Shown: positions 23,317 to 35,287, counted from the first letter of the stretch. The stretch: 64,000 nucleotides of DNA from Neolentinus lepideus HHB14362 ss-1 (GCA_001632425.1 KV425611.1:114055-178054), one strand, 5' to 3'. The notes: generated by a model from the letters alone, not told the origin. Made by a program: numbers and translations.

Positions 23317-26043
23317 TCACGAGTCGTTGATAACCTCCGCAGGGGTCATTTTCTCTCCGGTCGCAGCCGTAAGCTGCGCCGCCATCAGCGCGCGGAACCT
23401 TGTACCTTCCCGTGCAACCAACTCATTGAACGTCCCGGACTCGGTGATCCGGCCATCTAAACGTGTCGCATCAGCAAGGACGGAGAAGCACAGGTCTAGA
23501 TGATCAAGCTTCAAGATTTACCTTCAAGAACGACGATCCGCTCAGCCCTGGCAATAGTTGACAGCCGATGCGCCACGATCAGACAAGTCGTCTGTCTTGA
23601 CAAGAGAATTTTGTCTATGGCATCGTTTACACGGTGTTCGGACGTCGCATCGAGTGCACTGGTTGCTTCGTCAAGAGCAAGGATCGCTGGCTTTTTGAGA
23701 AGTGCCCTGGCAATAGCCAGTCGTTGACGTTGACCTGCACGATATGGTACGATCATAAACCTCATAGTCGATAGTCTAAGGAGTACTTACCACCGCTCAA
23801 ACTCATCCTCCCAACTGGAGTTCCTTTCAGTAAGACAGCCCTGACAGAGGAAACAGAACATACTTGGCGTATCGAACCCTTGTGGCATGCCCCATATAAA
23901 TTCACAATTCGCCTGCCTCGCAGCCACTTCAATCTGCTCTCTTGTAGCACTTTCGTTGCCATAGGCGATATTCGTGGCTATCGTGCCTGTAAAGAGGACT
24001 GGATCCTAGAGGGAGGGACTGTAGCCTGACTGTGAAGTAGATAGCGCGGGGCACGTACCTGTGGTACAATACCGATGACATTCCGCCATGATGTTGGGTT
24101 AAATTCTCGGATATCTGAGTAAAGGTCACTAAACCAAGTCAATCAATCTTTGATAGCCACCTGCCTTGCCCATCGAACGTGATCTTTCCCTTGACGGGAT
24201 CATAGTACCTTAGCAAAAGAGCATGAAGACTAGATTTTCCGCTTCCACTCTTGCCCCTTGATTACAATTCCTTCAGCAAAGTGTAGACGAATAAGGTGAA
24301 GTAGCAACTGACACAACAGCGATACTCTCTCCGACCTCTACGTCGAGTCTGAAGTCCTTCAGAATCTCCACGCCGCGTCGGCTCGGGTACTCGAACGTGA
24401 TATTTTCGAACCGCAATGGGCCGCGACGCGCAGGGTTTACCTCAACACCGTAGTAAGGCCGGACAGCAGGTTGACGATCTAGCAGCTCGAAAATCCGTGT
24501 GCCTGCGCCGATACCTCGCATAATGGACGACTGGCAGAGACGGTGTTACGGTATGGATACGGGAATGAGACGATACGGCTTACGAAGAAGGAGCTGTTAG
24601 ACGAACTTCAGTTACATGGAAAAGGAGTGTGCAAAGAAGTATTACGTTAACATCTGCATGCCGCTCCCCACGTACACAGTGTAAAGGAGCAAGCTTGAAA
24701 GGTCTCCGACGGATATTGCACCGTTCGACACCAACGTCCCGCCTAACTCAGGTGGATTAATTTGTTCAGTCCGTTGATACCGGGGCCAGATGGCTTACCG
24801 TAACCAAGCAGAGCCAATAACGTTACATTTCCGCTCCACCCTGTACTCCCGAAAAAGATAGCAGTAGCAATCGCCTCTCGCTTCTGCAGACTGAGGACGC
24901 TCAGCACACGCTGGTGAAACTTTGCTTCCTCTTGCGGTGCCGCGTTAAACGCCTGCACTGTCCGAAGTGCTGACAGCGCTTCTTGCGCAACCTTTGTCAT
25001 CTCGCCCAAGGCTTCCTGCGTTTGATTGGACAAGCGTTTCAGGTAGCGACCATAGAACACCTGGTATATCGTGATTAGTGCAAGTGAGAGAGAGATGACG
25101 CTGAGCGACATACGGCACCTAGAGAGACTGGAGGGACTACCGCAAGCATGAGCAAGGTGAGGCGTGGAGACAAGTAAAACATTGCGCCGACTGCATTTTC
25201 GTGAGGGATATGGGAATGGATACGAGAGCTGCAGACTTACGGCCTACTGACGACATGACAATGGCCCGTAGACCATCCGAAAGGTTTTGTGTTATACTGT
25301 GCGTGACATACATCTCTGTGGGTGGTTATGCCTGTACAAACACGCACCTTTCACCGACAATGGTACTGTCCGCGTTTAATCTACTTAACACATCACCCTC
25401 GCCCTTCTCCACGAACTCAACCTCCTGTCTAATGGCAGCCTGGTACGTGCTCTCTCGTAAACTCGCGACAATCCGCTGCCCAGAAAGTCGCATAAGGACG
25501 ACACGGCCGGCATTTGCTAGCGAACCGGCTGTAAACAAGAGGAGGAGTATACCGGATGCTTGTCCCAGCGTTAAACCGTACGGAATTTGCTACACCTAGT
25601 CAACCCAGGTACTCAGAGCCTGCCCTGTTCGACACACTCACTGGATTCGTGGAGGTAAAGTAGTCGATGAGTTTCCCCACCGTTAAGGGTATACTCATAG
25701 ATACCGAAGAGGATATTAAGAGCAGTCCGATGGCAATTCCAAGCGGTTTCTTTTCCGTCTTCGCGAGGGCCACGATTTTACGGAACGAGGAGATGGTTTC
25801 GGGAGAACTGTGCAAGGAAGATGGCAGCACTCGCGACAGAACCGTTTGTTTGGAAGTTTCGGGTTTAGGTTGAGGGAGGGATTCGGTGGCATAATGTCGT
25901 ATATGCTTTAACACGCGTACTGGGTGTATAGACACGCTAGGTTGTGTTTGCCGATATAATAGCCGGCTGTCCACAAGCCAAAGCGAACGTCGACAACGAA
26001 ACGCTGTACGAGATGACCACAGCAACGATGGGGGGAACATCAT
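23317..26043 (-). CDS. MDL1: Mitochondrial ABC half-transporter, Mdl1/ABCB10-like
   Basis: Inner-membrane ABC exporter half-molecule; yeast Mdl1 exports peptides from the matrix. The start at 26043 gives an Arg/Ser-rich presequence ([20 protein letters not shown]) followed by [11 protein letters not shown]. The transmembrane domain includes [20 protein letters not shown] and [19 protein letters not shown]. In the nucleotide-binding domain, Walker A (GKSGSGKSS) is restored by removing an intron near 24260-24316, the signature [17 protein letters not shown] by removing one near 23733-23790, Walker B is [12 protein letters not shown], and the switch His is in [13 protein letters not shown]. The stop is at 23317-23319. 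Length, about 700 residues, fits a half-transporter. Mdl1 is preferred over Atm1 from the overall motifs, but this is not proved by eye. Confidence 0.85.
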
Positions 26044-26458
26044 CCAGTAGATGGGGCAAGAGCATAAAAATTGTTGTGTTGTCCGGCCGTCAAGACTTCG
26101 ACATTACAGTCAGACGCGAATATGACATGGGCAGGAGCATGACGGGAACCTCGCTTCGCTATGTCAACAACGCTCTCACGACAGTCTGCTTCGCTACGCG
26201 TAATGGTACCTTGACAGAAATATGTATTTTCTAAACTGAGCACTCTCGAAGTATGTAAACTGATGAACAGAGTGATTCATTCGCGGCCCGGACGAAGGTA
26301 TTCAGAACACATTCCTGAGAATCACATACACAACTCACGCGTTATATCGCACGGGCAGAGGCTCCATGACTGGGGCTGAGAACATATGCAGGGCCGTCGC
26401 AGACGGCACTCAACCCATATAACTACTCACCTACCATGGCCTACATAGGACATACACG
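26044..26458. other. Divergent promoter region (ABC transporter / polygalacturonase)
   Basis: 415 bp between two divergent start codons, so both promoters must lie here. No coding signal was seen. Confidence 0.5.
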
Positions 26459-28309
26459 ATGGGTGTCTTCAATTCACCGCTAGCAGCTGTCAATGTGCTT
26501 CTGTATACTGCAGTCGCATTTGCTGCGTCATGTACCTTGACTGCAAGTGGTGAAGATGATGCCCCGAGTTTTGTACAGGCATACAGTGCCTGCGATACAA
26601 TTACTATACCCCAGGATACGGTACTGAATATTAGTACGTGTATGAATATGACCGAGGGTGCGAATAAGCATATTGTGGGTGTTCCCGTGTATGTGCCATG
26701 AATACTAACCTATGTGTTCGGTAGAGCCTGCAAGGGACACTCAGGTTCACTCCAGACATTGAATATTGGTCAGGCGTAAGTATCTGTCTACATCCTCGTT
26801 AGACATCAGGTTCTTGAGAAGTTCACGATATGGGCTCGTAGAACGGTTACTACTTTGCCTTCCAAGACCAGATCACGTTCTGGATGCTTGGAGGCGAAAA
26901 TATCCTCCTCGACGGGGGAGGCGTGCTCGATGGTATGGGCCAGGTAAATCACCTGCCTTCTATGTGCATCCATCTTGTTCTGATATCGTATTTCGAATAG
27001 CCCTGGTATGATGCATTGTACGTCTTTTGTCGCTATAATATCGCTACCGACAAATCAGGTTGATGTGTTTCCGCACATAAACAGCGCCAGCAACAGTTCT
27101 CTACTCCGTCCCATCCTCTTGACGATCTCCCAAGGACGCAACGTCCAGGTTCAGGACATCACGATGCTCAACGGGCCTGAATGGATTAATTTCGTGTGTT
27201 CCCAGTCCTTCTCCACTAATCTAAGTCTTTCTGAATCCAATGCAGGTTACCGACAGCTCGGACGTCTTGTACAACAATATCCACATCAATGCCAGCTCGA
27301 CGTCGACAAATCTTGCCAAGAACACTGACGGCTGGGATATTTACAGGAGCGACAATGTCATAATTCAGAATTCGGTCATTAACAACGGCGATGACTGTGT
27401 ATCATTCAAGCCCAGTAAGTTGAGGGCCTTGCCATACTCACGTGATTTACTTCTCGAGACTTCATAGACTTACTAGTGTTCTCAGATTCGACCAACATCT
27501 TGGTATCGAACCTGAACTGCAATGGATCTCAGTGAGTGTTGGATCTGCCTTTGCCCTTCGGAATCGGCTCACTTGTTTGCTGCTAGTGGTATTTCCGTAG
27601 GCTCCCTCGGTCAATATCCAGGCGAATACAATATCGTGGCAAACGTCACGTCTCTGTATGTATTTCCCATCTCCTCGCCTGATGTCTTCTCGAGGAATAC
27701 ACTCTATCCAGTAACGTTCGCATGGCGAACGCTGAGAACGGCGCACGCATCAAAGCCTTTGCAGGTCCAAACGTCGGCAGCGGGATAGTGAAAAACATCA
27801 CGTTCCAGAATTTCGTCGAGGAGAACGTCGACTATCCGGTTATCATTGACCAGGTGTGCAATTAACTACATGCCTTGCTCAAGCCGTAATTTGATTGCAT
27901 GTGGCGAGTAGTGCTACATGACAGCAGCCAGCGTCTGCGCCGCCTATCCATCAAATACATACATCGAAGATGTCTGGATTACCGAGTACATGTGGCCTAC
28001 CTCTGCCTCTTGCCGTCCATGACTGAACGAAGTGTGTTGGTGTTTGCCAGGATATCAGGCACGTCTTCAGGTAACGAGATGTCCCTCGTCGCCTCTCTCG
28101 ACTGCTCTCCAGGTGGCCGGTGCATCAATATCAACGTTAATGATCTGAACTTGTCGTGAGTCGTTCTACATATACTCGCTTGAGCTCGATCCGACAATTA
28201 TGGATAACCTAGACCGCCTGCGAAGTACGGTAGTGCGACGTATGGGTGTCAGAATGTAAATCTGACGGGCTCTGCAGCCGCGCTGTTTGGCGCCTGCACT
28301 GCGGCCTAG
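26459..28309 (+). CDS. Exo-polygalacturonase, GH28
   Basis: Secreted pectin-degrading enzyme that removes galacturonic acid from chain ends of polygalacturonan. The signal peptide is [20 protein letters not shown], cleaved around FAASC. Successive exons give [10 protein letters not shown] and PWYDAL, then the GH28 catalytic motifs [42 protein letters not shown] and ARIKAFAG, which carry the conserved Asp triad, His and Arg-Lys pair. The end, [18 protein letters not shown] followed by [13 protein letters not shown], precedes a TAG at 28307-28309. The NTDGWD and [15 protein letters not shown] forms resemble fungal exo- rather than endo-acting members. About eleven short introns interrupt the gene. 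Several N-glycosylation sequons (NIS, NMT, NSS, NAS) are visible. Confidence 0.9.
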
Positions 28310-28808
28310 AAGGACGCGTCTGCTGTTCGGCAAACTCGTGCGCGGTGTTAGGTTGGATGCAGTTGATGATCAGGTGATCATTATGTCTCAGTCCGACCTA
28401 TCCCGACTGAGTGCACCGCCGTGTCTTTCTGGTGATAACATGACATTTAGTCTCAGACCGTTGAGCTAAAGTTCCAGTTCAACTTGACATGAGATTTCGA
28501 TGCCATAAAGTTAAACGTTAAGGATCGCTGATCACGCCTAAGTGAGAGAGCGTATTTGCATGTTTGCCTGTACAGCTTCCGGAATAGGAGCGCTCGTCTC
28601 CGCGTTCGTCTCCGACCAGTCGGATCATCATGATGGTCAGCCAACAACACCGAAGGCTGTCGGGAATGCAGGGGAATCAGCATCACATACTCACGCTGCG
28701 TCGGAGAACTCTGTGGATCTATTCGTAGGTTTGGCCTAGTTCCTGTATAAAGTTCATAAGATCGCTTGCTTCTGCTGTCCTCTAGCCGCATCGTTCTCCG
28801 CGTCTATC
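28310..28808 (+). other. Intergenic region
   Basis: Nearly 500 bp between two plus-strand genes, presumably 3' UTR followed by the promoter of the lipase-like gene. Small frames on both strands show no recognisable protein. Confidence 0.45.
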
Positions 28809-30098
28809 ATGGCTGACCTATATCCATTCACTGAGGCCTACCTCAAGGGCCCCCAGTCAACCCAGTTCCTGACGCGCACTTATGCGCCCGAGTCGCCGTT
28901 CGCGCTCATTGTCTTTGTGCACGGATTCATTGACCATGTCGCACGGTACACGGAGTTCCATGGCCAGATCTCGAAGAATGGGATTGCGATTTTCACGTAC
29001 GACCAGCGTGGCTTCGGAAGAACGGCGGTGGACGAGACGGGGAAAGAGAAGAAGGACACGGGGAACCGCGGGTACGCGAAGACCAGCTGGCCGGAGCAGC
29101 TGGAAGACTTGGACTGGATGGTCAAGCATGCCCACGGCAAGTTCCCTGACCTGCCCTTGTTCCTCATGGGAGCCTCTATGGTGCGCAGTCATTCATCCCG
29201 GGATAGTTCTGGTAACTGAGCTTGCGTCCAAAGGGCGGTGGTTTGTGTTTAGCCTTCAATACTCGTGGCAAGGCGACACCCCCGTCAGCTGAGGCTGTCG
29301 CGCTCGTTTCTGGTGTCATTCCTTTGAGTCCCCTTATCCATCAGACCCATCCACTTGGCAGTGTCCAGAAATGGCTTGTTAGAAAGATGAGCAGACTCAT
29401 GCCGTACGCAACATTTCCTACCCGCGTGCCGATCGAGGTACGCATCGAGTTCACACAGGTATCATTATGATTGATTGTGACAATGGATATTATTATAGCA
29501 TCTAACACACGATTCAGCTATGTGGGAGGCCAATAAAAGCGATCATCTATCACAATACACCGGAGGTCTGAGAGGTGTTAGTGATATGTTAGACGGGGTA
29601 ACTAGGATCTTTCCCTCCATAACCATTATTATTCACACTCCAGCGATTTAGGGTGACTCCATACTCGCAAGAGACTACAAGAATTGGCCGGGCGACCGTC
29701 CCGTGCGTGTTCTCTCGTTTCATAACCAGTGTCTTCAGTGCTGACGAATCTGTCTTCAATAGCTCATAATCTTCCACGGAACTGAGGACGAGGCACGTCA
29801 CTCTTCACTTCGCCTTTAGCATCATTTGACGTGTTCCCATCTTACCTCAGGTCACTGATCCCAAAGCCTCCCAAGAGTTCTTCAACCGTGTCTCCACAAA
29901 AGATAAAAGGATAGTTCTATTGGAGGTAGGATGTACCGTTACTGTATCCAGGACTTGCGCCAAGATGACCACAATTTACAGGGTGCGCGCCACGAGCCAT
30001 TCCACGAAATCGTCCCAGAGGGCGTGATCGGCCGGATGGTCAATGAGATCACGGAGTGGGTCAAGGCGAGAGCAAAGCCTTCTGACGCCAGATTGTAA
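28809..30098 (+). CDS. Monoglyceride-lipase-like serine hydrolase
   Basis: Alpha/beta hydrolase of the monoacylglycerol lipase group (related in kind to yeast Yju3), hydrolysing monoglycerides at lipid droplets or membranes. The start gives MADLYPFTEAYLKGPQSTQF. IVFVHGFIDHVARYTEF carries the oxyanion-hole HG. The nucleophile elbow GASMGGG is split by an intron whose donor follows GASM near 29181. The Asp candidate lies in FHGTEDEVTDPKAS and the His candidate in LLEGARHEPFHE, both conserved in the family. The stop is at 30096-30098. The protein is about 320 residues, the usual size. It has no signal peptide, which suggests an intracellular enzyme. Confidence 0.87.
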
Positions 30099-30336
30099 AC
30101 GTTTCGCAGGCTTTGTTGAAATGTTGTCTTGCAGGGTCGTGTGTTTTGCGCACATTTTAGAGTTCCGTCGATGATATCCAGTCACCACTGACCTAATACG
30201 TATTTAATTCGGTTTGATCACGAGTTTGTTGTGGCTTGAATGGGCAGAGGCCACCGGCGGGATGGATGACTAGTTTTCAGCAACCTCGAGTAAGTAGGGT
30301 GAGCGGGAGGCAATCGTATATAATTACATAAATCGA

Positions 30337-31405
30337 TTAAGACGCAACGCCAATCCTCCTCCACCGACCCCTCTTCCTTGGGGGAGGCTCCGCTCTTGCG
30401 AAAGGATTCAGTCTTCTGGTCACCCAATACTGCACACCCGATTTATCCTCAGCTACCTTGACCGCAGGTTCTGGTTTCACAAGGCGCTGCATCAAGCCCA
30501 CAACGCCACCCTCCCGCTCCGGGTCTGATCTCTTCACGATCCACCTCTGCACAGCCGCGACGAGCTGCTTCTCGAACCACCGCATGAGCATGCTCTCTTT
30601 CTTCCAGACATCGGTAGTCCATATCGCCAACGGTCCTTCCCGCGCGCCCGCCTCAGCTTGCGGGCGTGACTGCGATGGGAACAGTCGGTGCTTCGGATTC
30701 ATACGGTTCGCCATCACAACGTCGGTGAACACGCGGTCTCCGACGATTATGAGCTCGTCATCTTTCACAGGATTTGGGAGGGAGGAGAAGTATTTGCGAA
30801 TGGAGGAGATGCATGGGTAGCCGGGTTTGAGGGTGTTGTGGCGCAGGACGGGGACTGAAAGGTGATATGAGACGGATTCAGCCTGAAGAATATGTGAATA
30901 GTTATTAATGCCGGTGAATGCAAACGGGTCAATATGATACGGACCTGGATAGCTCCAGCATCCCGACGAGTGCCAGCTGAGTTGCTGACTATCAAAATAT
31001 TGTCACGTCCAAACGTTTCCTTGCATTCTTTCCAGGCATCCTGCATAAACTGTTTAGAATCACCAGGCAACCAGTAGATTGCATACACTACGCACATGTA
31101 ATTCGGGTACGAGTCGGTCCTCGTGGGATATTGTCTACGAGTGCAAGGTCACGCTCATCGAAGTCAATACATGATTGGTATACTCACCAAACAGTTATCC
31201 TTGTCAAACACCGCACCACGATATCCGGCATCTCGTAAAGCTTGGAAGTCAAGCCGGCGAATATCTTTCTATAAAATTCGTCTTAGCTTCCGGTCCCTTC
31301 GTATGGTACTGGAGCTTCACCCTTTACGGATATCGCAGGGACAATAATGCGAGGTTTGAAAAGGAGCTGGAACGGAACCAACAGCCCAGGAACATTCAGT
31401 GGCAT
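30337..31405 (-). CDS. GEP4: Mitochondrial phosphatidylglycerophosphate phosphatase (Gep4)
   Basis: HAD-superfamily phosphatase that converts phosphatidylglycerophosphate to phosphatidylglycerol in cardiolipin synthesis. The start at 31405 gives MPLNVPGLLVPFQLLFKPR, then IIVPAISVKDIRRLDFQAL. The catalytic motif FDKDNCL carries the DxD nucleophile. LIVSNSAGTRRDAGAIQ is HAD motif II. VGDRVFTDVVMANRMN is motif IV, the metal-binding aspartates. A basic, Pro-rich C-terminus (PPPRKRGRWRRIGVAS) ends at 30337. Several phase-consistent introns lie between. It is divergent from the clathrin light-chain gene with 138 bp between the start codons. Confidence 0.9.
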
Positions 31406-31543
31406 CTAGGTCACGGTTGCGGTCAACCTCAGAGATTGAGACAAGCGATTTCGACATATGGCGTCCAAGAAAGGCAAATGTTTTATTCCCACGACCCGTC
31501 TATTGTGACGCGTCTGGAATTCCCAGATTTGCTAGTAACCGCA
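31406..31543. promoter_or_regulatory. Short bidirectional promoter (GEP4 / CLC1)
   Basis: Only 138 bp separate the divergent ATGs at 31405 (minus) and 31544 (plus). Unless the 5' UTRs overlap, this interval contains both core promoters. No TATA box is evident. Confidence 0.5.
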
Positions 31544-32525
31544 ATGTCTGACTTTCTGGCCCGCGAAAGCGAGCTCTTAGGAGACGAGTTCAGCGGCGCT
31601 GCGGGCAGTACGAATCTTGCTGACGGCGACATCGACGTCGACCTCGCGGCCTCTGCGTTTCCCGACATCTCACTCGACGGAGAGGGCGACATACCCTTAC
31701 CTACGACGACCTCCTCGACTTTGAGGAATGACAGCGCTGGTTTCTCGTTTGACGACTTCAATACTCCTCCTCCTCCAAGAGAGGTTAAAGTTACTGGGGA
31801 TGATGAGATCGAGAAGTTCGAGGACCAGTTCCCGGATATCGAAGTCCCTGAGGTGGGCACACTCCGATTATGAAGTTTACCGCCCTTCCTAACTCTGTGA
31901 CAATGCTACCCAGCGAACGCTTTCTCCACCTCCTGCTCAGCAGCAGCCTTCGTTTGGCGCGTTACCGCCCTTCGCGCCACGACCACAGCCATCTCCTTAC
32001 ACCGCTACTCCGATTTTGAATTCACAACTGCAGGAGGACGAGCCCGAAGTCATCAAGTACGCCGTTGTGCCATTACGAAGACAGTTTCACTGACAAACCT
32101 GTGCAGGCAATGGCGAGAACGGCAGGCCGAAGAGATCAAGGCTCGTGACGAGGCTGCCAAGGAGAAGCGCGAGGATATTATCGTAAAAGCCGAGAAGGCC
32201 ATTGATCAGTTCTATGAGGACTACAACCAGAAGAAGGAGAGACAGATCCGGGAAAACAAGTTCGTCGAACACTCGTTATATACCAGGCTACTTTACGAAC
32301 ATATTTGACAGGGAGCACGAGGCTGAATTTCTTGACTCGCTGCAAGAGTCCCTCTCGTCAGGCACGACCTGGTCACGCATTGCTGACTTAGTCGAACTTC
32401 AAAACTCGCAGAGCAAGACGCTCGCCAGGACCGGCCCTGGAACGACGGATCTGACGCGCTTCAAGGAAGTGCTGTTGAGACTGAAGAGAGAGGGTGATGC
32501 TGCTCCTGGCGCAGCTGGTTACTAG
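31544..32525 (+). CDS. CLC1: Clathrin light chain
   Basis: Regulatory light chain of clathrin triskelia in coated-vesicle formation. MSDFLARESELLGDEFSG opens an acidic N-terminus (DGDIDVDLAASAFPDISLDG). A Pro/Gln-rich linker follows after an intron (PPPAQQQPSFGALPPFAPR). Next comes the heavy-chain-binding helix, WRERQAEEIKARDEAAKEKR then EKAIDQFYEDYNQKKERQI. The conserved C-terminus is HEAEFLDSLQESLSSGTTWS, then RIADLVELQ and TDLTRFKEVLLRLKREG. The stop is at 32523-32525. Length, about 240 residues, is standard. Four exons are required. Confidence 0.93.
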
Positions 32526-32627
32526 TTGTTTACTTCAATACCATAATTTTAGTATATTTGTTCTCGTAAATACGGACACTTGGAAAGCACCCTCTTGATT
32601 TCGTGCCTAGGGCGTAGTTGATAATTC

Positions 32628-33150
32628 AATGTTTATAAACATGGTTTATTAACATTTGTTATTAACATGTTAATAACTTGACCCCGGATCAGAGGGTAGA
32701 TTTTAGTGTTAATAATTGTTTAAAATTCTCGAGGACTGAGACGGTCTACATAGTCTATCTATATGCTCGGACTTGCAGAGAACCATAAAAAAACACTAGT
32801 TTGAGAGCAGCCTTGAGCATTAGGTCTTACTGGGCTCGAGATTAGTGCGACTCGGGCAACGGAACCCTCAGCCTAACTTTAAGTAATCCTAGTAAACTCT
32901 TTACTGCAATAGTAATATTGACTCTCCGGTCCGCAGGCACCTTGTCTCTACGAAACCGGTTATTGGCATGCACGGTCTAGAGGGCAGAAGCCTCAGCGCT
33001 CAGCAGCCGTCCAGCACGACGCCGGTAGAGCTTATAAACAGTATCCATTTTCTAACAGCTGAAACTATTTTTAACCTAGTTACTAATGTTTTTTAAATAT
33101 GTTATTAACTTTGCGCCACACAATGTTAATAAACACTGTTATAAAATGCA
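32628..33150. repeat. Candidate AT-rich MITE or repeat with terminal inverted repeats
   Basis: The left block near 32628-32656 and the reverse complement of the right block near 33122-33149 share GTTTATTAACATT exactly, plus a partly matching ATAAA-rich outer part. The words TTATTAAC and GTTAATAA recur at both ends. No target duplication was found and the arms are imperfect. Confidence 0.35.
32658..32677. repeat. 20-bp perfect palindrome
   Basis: The sequence GTTATTAACATGTTAATAAC equals its own reverse complement. It lies inside the candidate AT-rich repeat. Confidence 0.9.
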
Positions 33151-33275
33151 CCCAGACCCTTCGGTTTATTAACATACGCTACTAAATCGTCGGCGATTAA
33201 GTTACTACGCCCTATTCGTGCCTTAACTTTGCTCCGCCACAGCTTCGCGTGCGGCGGTACTATATCTGCTCCCTC

Positions 33276-34307
33276 ATGTCCACTTGGGCTGTCATTCGAA
33301 GCTGGCCTCGCCGTTTGCTCGGTCGTCAACGGTCTGTTCTGCTCGACCCAGCAGCGAATCGGCATCTCGTTTATGAAGGGAAACCAGTCTGGTGGGCGAG
33401 GTGGACATGGGCTCTCGTAGGGATGGATCTTTTCCTAGTGTACGTAGCACGGTCGCGTATGCTACTACATGCTACTAACTCAGATTGACCGAAGGAAGTT
33501 CCTCGATGGCTGAGGTAACCTGGAATCATTGGACGCACCTAGAAACTTCAGAGCCGGACGCGAAACAGAAAAACTACGTGCTCAGACCCGCATGGCAACG
33601 CTTTTGTTTAGCAGCCGGTCAATTCGGTGCAGGGCTCGCACTCGCTGTCACGCTCGTCCGCCTGCGCGGAAAAGCCATCCGAAAGCTGTACATCATCCCG
33701 CCGAAAGACTCGAGTTTGTCGGCATCCGAAGTACCCAAGCACTCGCAAGTCCTCATACAGACACCCGTGCAGAGCTCTTCGTCGTGTATCAAGACGACGC
33801 TCGCGCAGTGTGAACTGTCGCCTGGGAGGGATTTGTCGGAGGTGATTATGCGCCTAAGGGGAAATGACTCGGAGTTCTGGATGGAGATGCATGGCGCGAA
33901 GATTCGAGGAAAGGAGATGCCTCTGGAGAAGGCAAATGGGGCCCTATGGGAGGCATTTACGGGAAAGAAGGCCATCAGCTTGTCTGGCTGGATAAGTGGA
34001 CCTATCTTGCAATAGGATCTGTATGTCTGGTCTCGAGATTCTTTAGTGCTGGTTTGACTCCTGTGTAGCGAAGTTCTCCCTGATCTCTACACGAAAAGTA
34101 ATCTATACACTATCCAACGGCTACATTCGACTCTCGCCTATCCCTACCGCAAAAACAACGGAAGAGCCTGACGGAAGTTCCACCAAGGAGCAGTTTGTCC
34201 AAACTATGGACGGACTCTTCATCAAGCCTGCGAATGCCGCGTTGGCGGGTGATAACGAGAGCCCCCATTACGTCTATCTGCATCGCATGAACATCGATAT
34301 GGTATGA
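33276..34307 (+). CDS. Predicted membrane protein, unknown function
   Basis: The chosen start at 33276 gives MSTWAVIRSWPRRLLGRQR, in frame with RSVLLDPAANRHLVYEGKP and a hydrophobic segment WTWALVGMDLFLV. A 45-50 nt intron ending at 33483 joins TEGSSSMAEVTWNHWTHLE. The second exon continues through another hydrophobic stretch (FCLAAGQFGAGLALAVTLV). A final exon after an acceptor near 34069 encodes KFSLISTRKVIYTLSNGYI and ends YVYLHRMNIDMV, with TGA at 34305-34307. The basic N-terminus followed by two membrane segments would suit a mitochondrial inner-membrane protein, but I do not recognise the family. Its stop lies 38 bp from the stop of the convergent PARG gene. Confidence 0.65.
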
Positions 34308-34345
34308 TTGAGACGTAAGTAAATGCTCACTCCTATTTCCTAGTG

Positions 34346-35287
34346 TCATCGTGAGCTTGCTGCAACAGCCTCGAACACTTCTTTGAATTCGTCAAAAGTT
34401 GCGCGGCCAATGATGGCGAACAGCACGCGTTCAAAAACGTTCTCGAACCTGCTTTCTTGTTTGCACAGCAGCTCTGCCCATATTCTGGCAATTACCCCGA
34501 TGTCATTCTTGAACACGCCCGTGCCGAAGCTGCCCAAGACCAGCCCCGATGCACCCTGCTGCTCAAACAAGAACAAGATCCGCGCCATGCGTTCTCTCAT
34601 GACCTTCTCGATCTTCACCTCCTCGGCTTTGCCTGCTGTGCGGCCCCACAATGTGTTACGCGCTACGCCTGCGTTCACCGCAGCGCTAGTAACGACGTCA
34701 ACCTCAACTGGTTCAAGCCAGCCACCAGTGTCGTCCCGAAAGAAGACGATCCCAGGTGAGTAGATCATGGCATGTGAGTAGTAACCGCCTTTGCCATCTT
34801 TGTTGTGCAGAGCGTAATATTGTTGAGCGATTTCCGTCGTGAGTGTTGGGTATAGTGTTGAGGAACGTGCAATAGACTCTTCTTGGGCTTGCGCCCCTGT
34901 TAAGAATCCTCCTCCCGGTTTCTTCGCCGATGCGAAATTGAGCACGCCGATCCTGCCATCACTCAGCACTCGTTTCTGGTTAGATAGGAGTCGGGCACCC
35001 TCGAGGGTGGATATCTCCAAGATGGATATTTCTGTATTGTGACCGCTTACATTCGCGAGTCGCGGTGTGATAGCCCATGCCGATAGCGCAGAGTCTGGAG
35101 GATAATAGCGAGTGTTCTGAGTCGAGAATTGATTCCGCCTCCGGATCGCATGTGTCTTGCCATTCGGGAAAGAATATTGACCTTCTTCGATAGCCTCCAG
35201 TGTCTCCTCAGCGACCTTTCGTAGTCTTGAACGTCTATCGCTGACATTGTGTGGAGGGCTTGACGATGTCGTGGTTGATAACTTCAT
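34346..35287 (-). CDS. Microbial-type poly(ADP-ribose) glycohydrolase
   Basis: Macrodomain-fold enzyme predicted to cleave ADP-ribose polymers. It is a single exon of 313 codons starting MKLSTTTSSSPPHNVSDRR. The helical N-terminal accessory segment includes RKVAEETLEAIEEGQY. The core shows LNFASAKKPGGGFLTGAQAQ followed by EESIARSSTLYPTL, which matches the PARG signature GGG-x(6-8)-QEE with the two catalytic glutamates. LVLGSFGTGVFKND is the late macrodomain glycine loop. This form, often annotated as TIGR02452, is shared by bacteria and fungi and is shorter than animal PARG. No targeting signal is seen. The absence of introns, unlike all neighbours of this size, is notable. Confidence 0.9.
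   Translation of the reverse strand: MKLSTTTSSSPPHNVSDRRSRLRKVAEETLEAIEEGQYSFPNGKTHAIRRRNQFSTQNTRYYPPDSALSAWAITPRLANVSGHNTEISILEISTLEGARLLSNQKRVLSDGRIGVLNFASAKKPGGGFLTGAQAQEESIARSSTLYPTLTTEIAQQYYALHNKDGKGGYYSHAMIYSPGIVFFRDDTGGWLEPVEVDVVTSAAVNAGVARNTLWGRTAGKAEEVKIEKVMRERMARILFLFEQQGASGLVLGSFGTGVFKNDIGVIARIWAELLCKQESRFENVFERVLFAIIGRATFDEFKEVFEAVAASSR

Larger units (their letters stand above)
32526..33275. other. AT-rich intergenic stretch with repeats
   Basis: 750 bp between CLC1 and the next plus-strand gene, clearly richer in A+T than its surroundings. It contains repeated GTTTATTAACA-like words, a 20-bp perfect palindrome and an imperfect inverted repeat. No coding sequence is supported. 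Confidence 0.5.

Noticed and set aside
26459..30098. Secondary-metabolite or pectin-utilisation gene cluster around GH28
   Set aside because: Only one pectinase is present and its neighbours are housekeeping or lipid genes; there is no regulator or transporter of that pathway.
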